Origin: Desulfofustis sp.
GTDB taxonomy: Bacteria; Desulfobacterota; Desulfobulbia; Desulfobulbales; Desulfocapsaceae
Assembly: GCA_030145365.1 (NCBI GenBank)
Contig: JAQYVS010000382.1
Coordinates: 1-7,013, forward strand
Length of the DNA: 7,013 nucleotides
Reading direction: 5' to 3'
The notes under the pieces were generated by a model, which was not told where the DNA came from, searched no databases, and saw nothing but the letters and a program-made list of their open reading frames with translations. A program made the position numbers and the translations under genes. Position 1 is the first letter of the stretch. The number at the start of each line of letters is the position of its first letter. Below are positions 5,664 through 7,013 of the stretch, piece after piece.

Positions 5664-7013
5664 TCATGTTGCACCGCCGTTAGCGAGGTGGAGAGGATCG
5701 AGCAACCGATCCAGCAGTTCTGGATCAAGATCCGTTTCTTCACCTGAAATTTCACGAATGGACCGCTTTTCCTCACGGGCTTTTTTAGCCAGCCTGGCAG
5801 CTTCCAAATAACCGATATACGGTGTTAATGCGGTTATCAGGACGGGATTCTTGTCCAACGGTTTTTTTATTCTATTCTCCCGGATGGTCATCGTCTGGAT
5901 TGCCTTTTCGGCAAGTACGCTGCAGCTGTTTCCTATCAGTTCCCCGCTTTCCAGAAGATCAGAAGCTGCCAGCGGCAACATGGTATTGAGCTGAAAGTTT
6001 CCTGACTGTGCCGCTATCGTAATCGATGTGTCATTGCCGATGACCCTGGCTGCGGCCATACACACAGCTTCGGGGATTACCGGGTTAACCTTGTCCACCA
6101 TGATTGATGATCCCGGCTGCAGCGGTTCAAGTCTGACTTCTGCCAATCCAGCCTCTGGCCCGGAATTCATCCACCGTAGGTCATTGGCTATTTTCAAGAG
6201 CGTGACCCCACATCCCTTCAAGTGCCCCGATGTTTCCAGAACAGTATCGATACAACTTATTCCTTTGAACGTGGAATCAGTCTGCTGAAATTCAAGCCCA
6301 CTGAGCACACTAATTTCCTGCAGGGCCAGTTCTGCAAAACCCGGTGGGCAATTTACGCCGCTACCGACAGCTGTTCCTCCCAGGGGCAATTTGCTGAGCC
6401 GAACCATGACCTGCTGCAGTCTATATATATTGTCGTTAATCTGGGAGGCCCAAGCATTGAGTTCATGCACCAGTCGTATCGGTAAAGCATCCATTAAGTG
6501 TGTGCGACCAGTTTTAACCACATCCGTATATTGTTCACCTTTGCTGGAAATTATCTGGGCCAGTTTGGAAAGAGCAGGAATAATGAGAGAGCTGATCTGC
6601 AGAGCAGCTGACAAATGCAAGGCTGAAGGGATTACGTCATTGGAGCTCTGGCCCATATTGACATGATCATTTGGAGAGAGCACAATTCCTTGTTGTGCAG
6701 CGAGATTTGCTATAACCTCGTTGACGTTCATATTGGTGCTGGTACCGGAGCCGGTTTGCAGTATCGGAACCGGAAAATAATCACTCAGGTTTGCTGGATG
6801 AATTGCATCAATGGATCTGATGATGGCATCAGCCTCCCTGGTCGTCAAAAGATCGAGTTGACGATTGGCTAAAGCGGCAGCTTTTTTAATTATCAGCAGT
6901 GCCTGGATAAAAGTTTCAGGCATCTTTTTGTCTGATATCGTGAAATTATTCAGGGCTCGTTGGGTTTGCGGTCCGTATAAAGCAGAACTTGGAATTTCAA
7001 CGCTACCCATCGA
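5664..7013 (-). CDS. fumC: Class II fumarate hydratase family protein (FumC-like), N-terminus cut by window edge
   Basis: The frame is open to base 7013. Ser-Met-Gly-Ser-Val-Glu-Ile-Pro matches the family N-terminus (usually E-x-D-S-M-G-x-V-x-V-P), so only a few residues are missing; the ATG at 7010 is probably internal. Numbered from that Met, motifs are LYGPQTQRA (11-19), QTGSGTSTNMNVNEVIAN (85-102), NMGQSSND (118-125), KTGRTHLMD (166-174), LPLGGTAVGSGVN (208-220) and GSSIM..KVNP (300-310). The His in GRTH and the LITALTPYIGY C-terminal segment favour fumarase over aspartase, which has Gln there. A fumarase interconverts fumarate and malate in the cytoplasm as part of the TCA cycle or fumarate metabolism. 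Oddities: the signature GSSxMPxKxNP reads GSSIMVDKVNP (Pro to Val), and the usual G-Q-E after GRTHLMDAxP reads V-H-E (181-183). Substrate specificity is therefore less certain. The convergent neighbour ends 15 nt away, with no clear terminator between. Confidence 0.82.
   Translation of the reverse strand, partial: SMGSVEIPSSALYGPQTQRALNNFTISDKKMPETFIQALLIIKKAAALANRQLDLLTTREADAIIRSIDAIHPANLSDYFPVPILQTGSGTSTNMNVNEVIANLAAQQGIVLSPNDHVNMGQSSNDVIPSALHLSAALQISSLIIPALSKLAQIISSKGEQYTDVVKTGRTHLMDALPIRLVHELNAWASQINDNIYRLQQVMVRLSKLPLGGTAVGSGVNCPPGFAELALQEISVLSGLEFQQTDSTFKGISCIDTVLETSGHLKGCGVTLLKIANDLRWMNSGPEAGLAEVRLEPLQPGSSIMVDKVNPVIPEAVCMAAARVIGNDTSITIAAQSGNFQLNTMLPLAASDLLESGELIGNSCSVLAEKAIQTMTIRENRIKKPLDKNPVLITALTPYIGYLEAARLAKKAREEKRSIREISGEETDLDPELLDRLLDPLHLANGGAT

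Overview
The window looks like a bacterial chromosome segment of moderate GC content with AT-richer intergenic DNA. A periplasmic octaheme cytochrome of the hydroxylamine-oxidoreductase (HAO) type, a KefB-like NAD-binding domain, a class II fumarase and a polyprenyl-phosphate-sugar glycosyltransferase together suggest an anaerobic or microaerophilic respiratory Gram-negative. A sulfate- or sulfur-metabolising Desulfobacterota member (for example Desulfobulbales) is my best guess. That placement is inference; no taxonomic marker gene is present.

Layout. (1) 1-372, plus strand: the C-terminal part of an RCK/TrkA-N (NAD-binding) protein, probably the regulatory end of a KefB-type cation:proton antiporter, cut by the left edge. 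(2) 382-416: a strong, probably bidirectional hairpin terminator between convergent genes. (3) 441-1769, minus strand: a secreted octaheme HAO-family cytochrome c. (4) 1782-1977: a divergent intergenic region with a 20-bp imperfect palindrome upstream of the cytochrome gene. (5) 1978-2352, plus strand: a small unrecognised lipoprotein. (6) 2353-3005: a 653-bp non-coding stretch rich in inverted repeats (foldback 2533-2591, nested dyads 2613-2700, dyad 2886-2911), with promoter-like boxes. (7) 3006-5648, plus strand: an 880-residue three-part protein with a polyprenol-phosphate sugar synthase (GT2), a GtrA-like membrane domain and a GT39/ArnT/PMT-like glycosyltransferase. (8) 5664-7013, minus strand: a class II fumarase-family lyase cut by the right edge just after its start, with changes in usually invariant positions.

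The genes do not form one operon: strand alternates and most neighbours are convergent or divergent. The clearest single-gene logic is in the 880-residue protein, which appears to join synthesis of a lipid-linked sugar donor, a membrane domain and use of that donor in one chain. The cytochrome stands alone, without an adjacent quinol dehydrogenase or cytochrome partner. The most unexplained DNA is 2515-2737, where consecutive and nested inverted repeats suggest a structured RNA or a dispersed foldback element.
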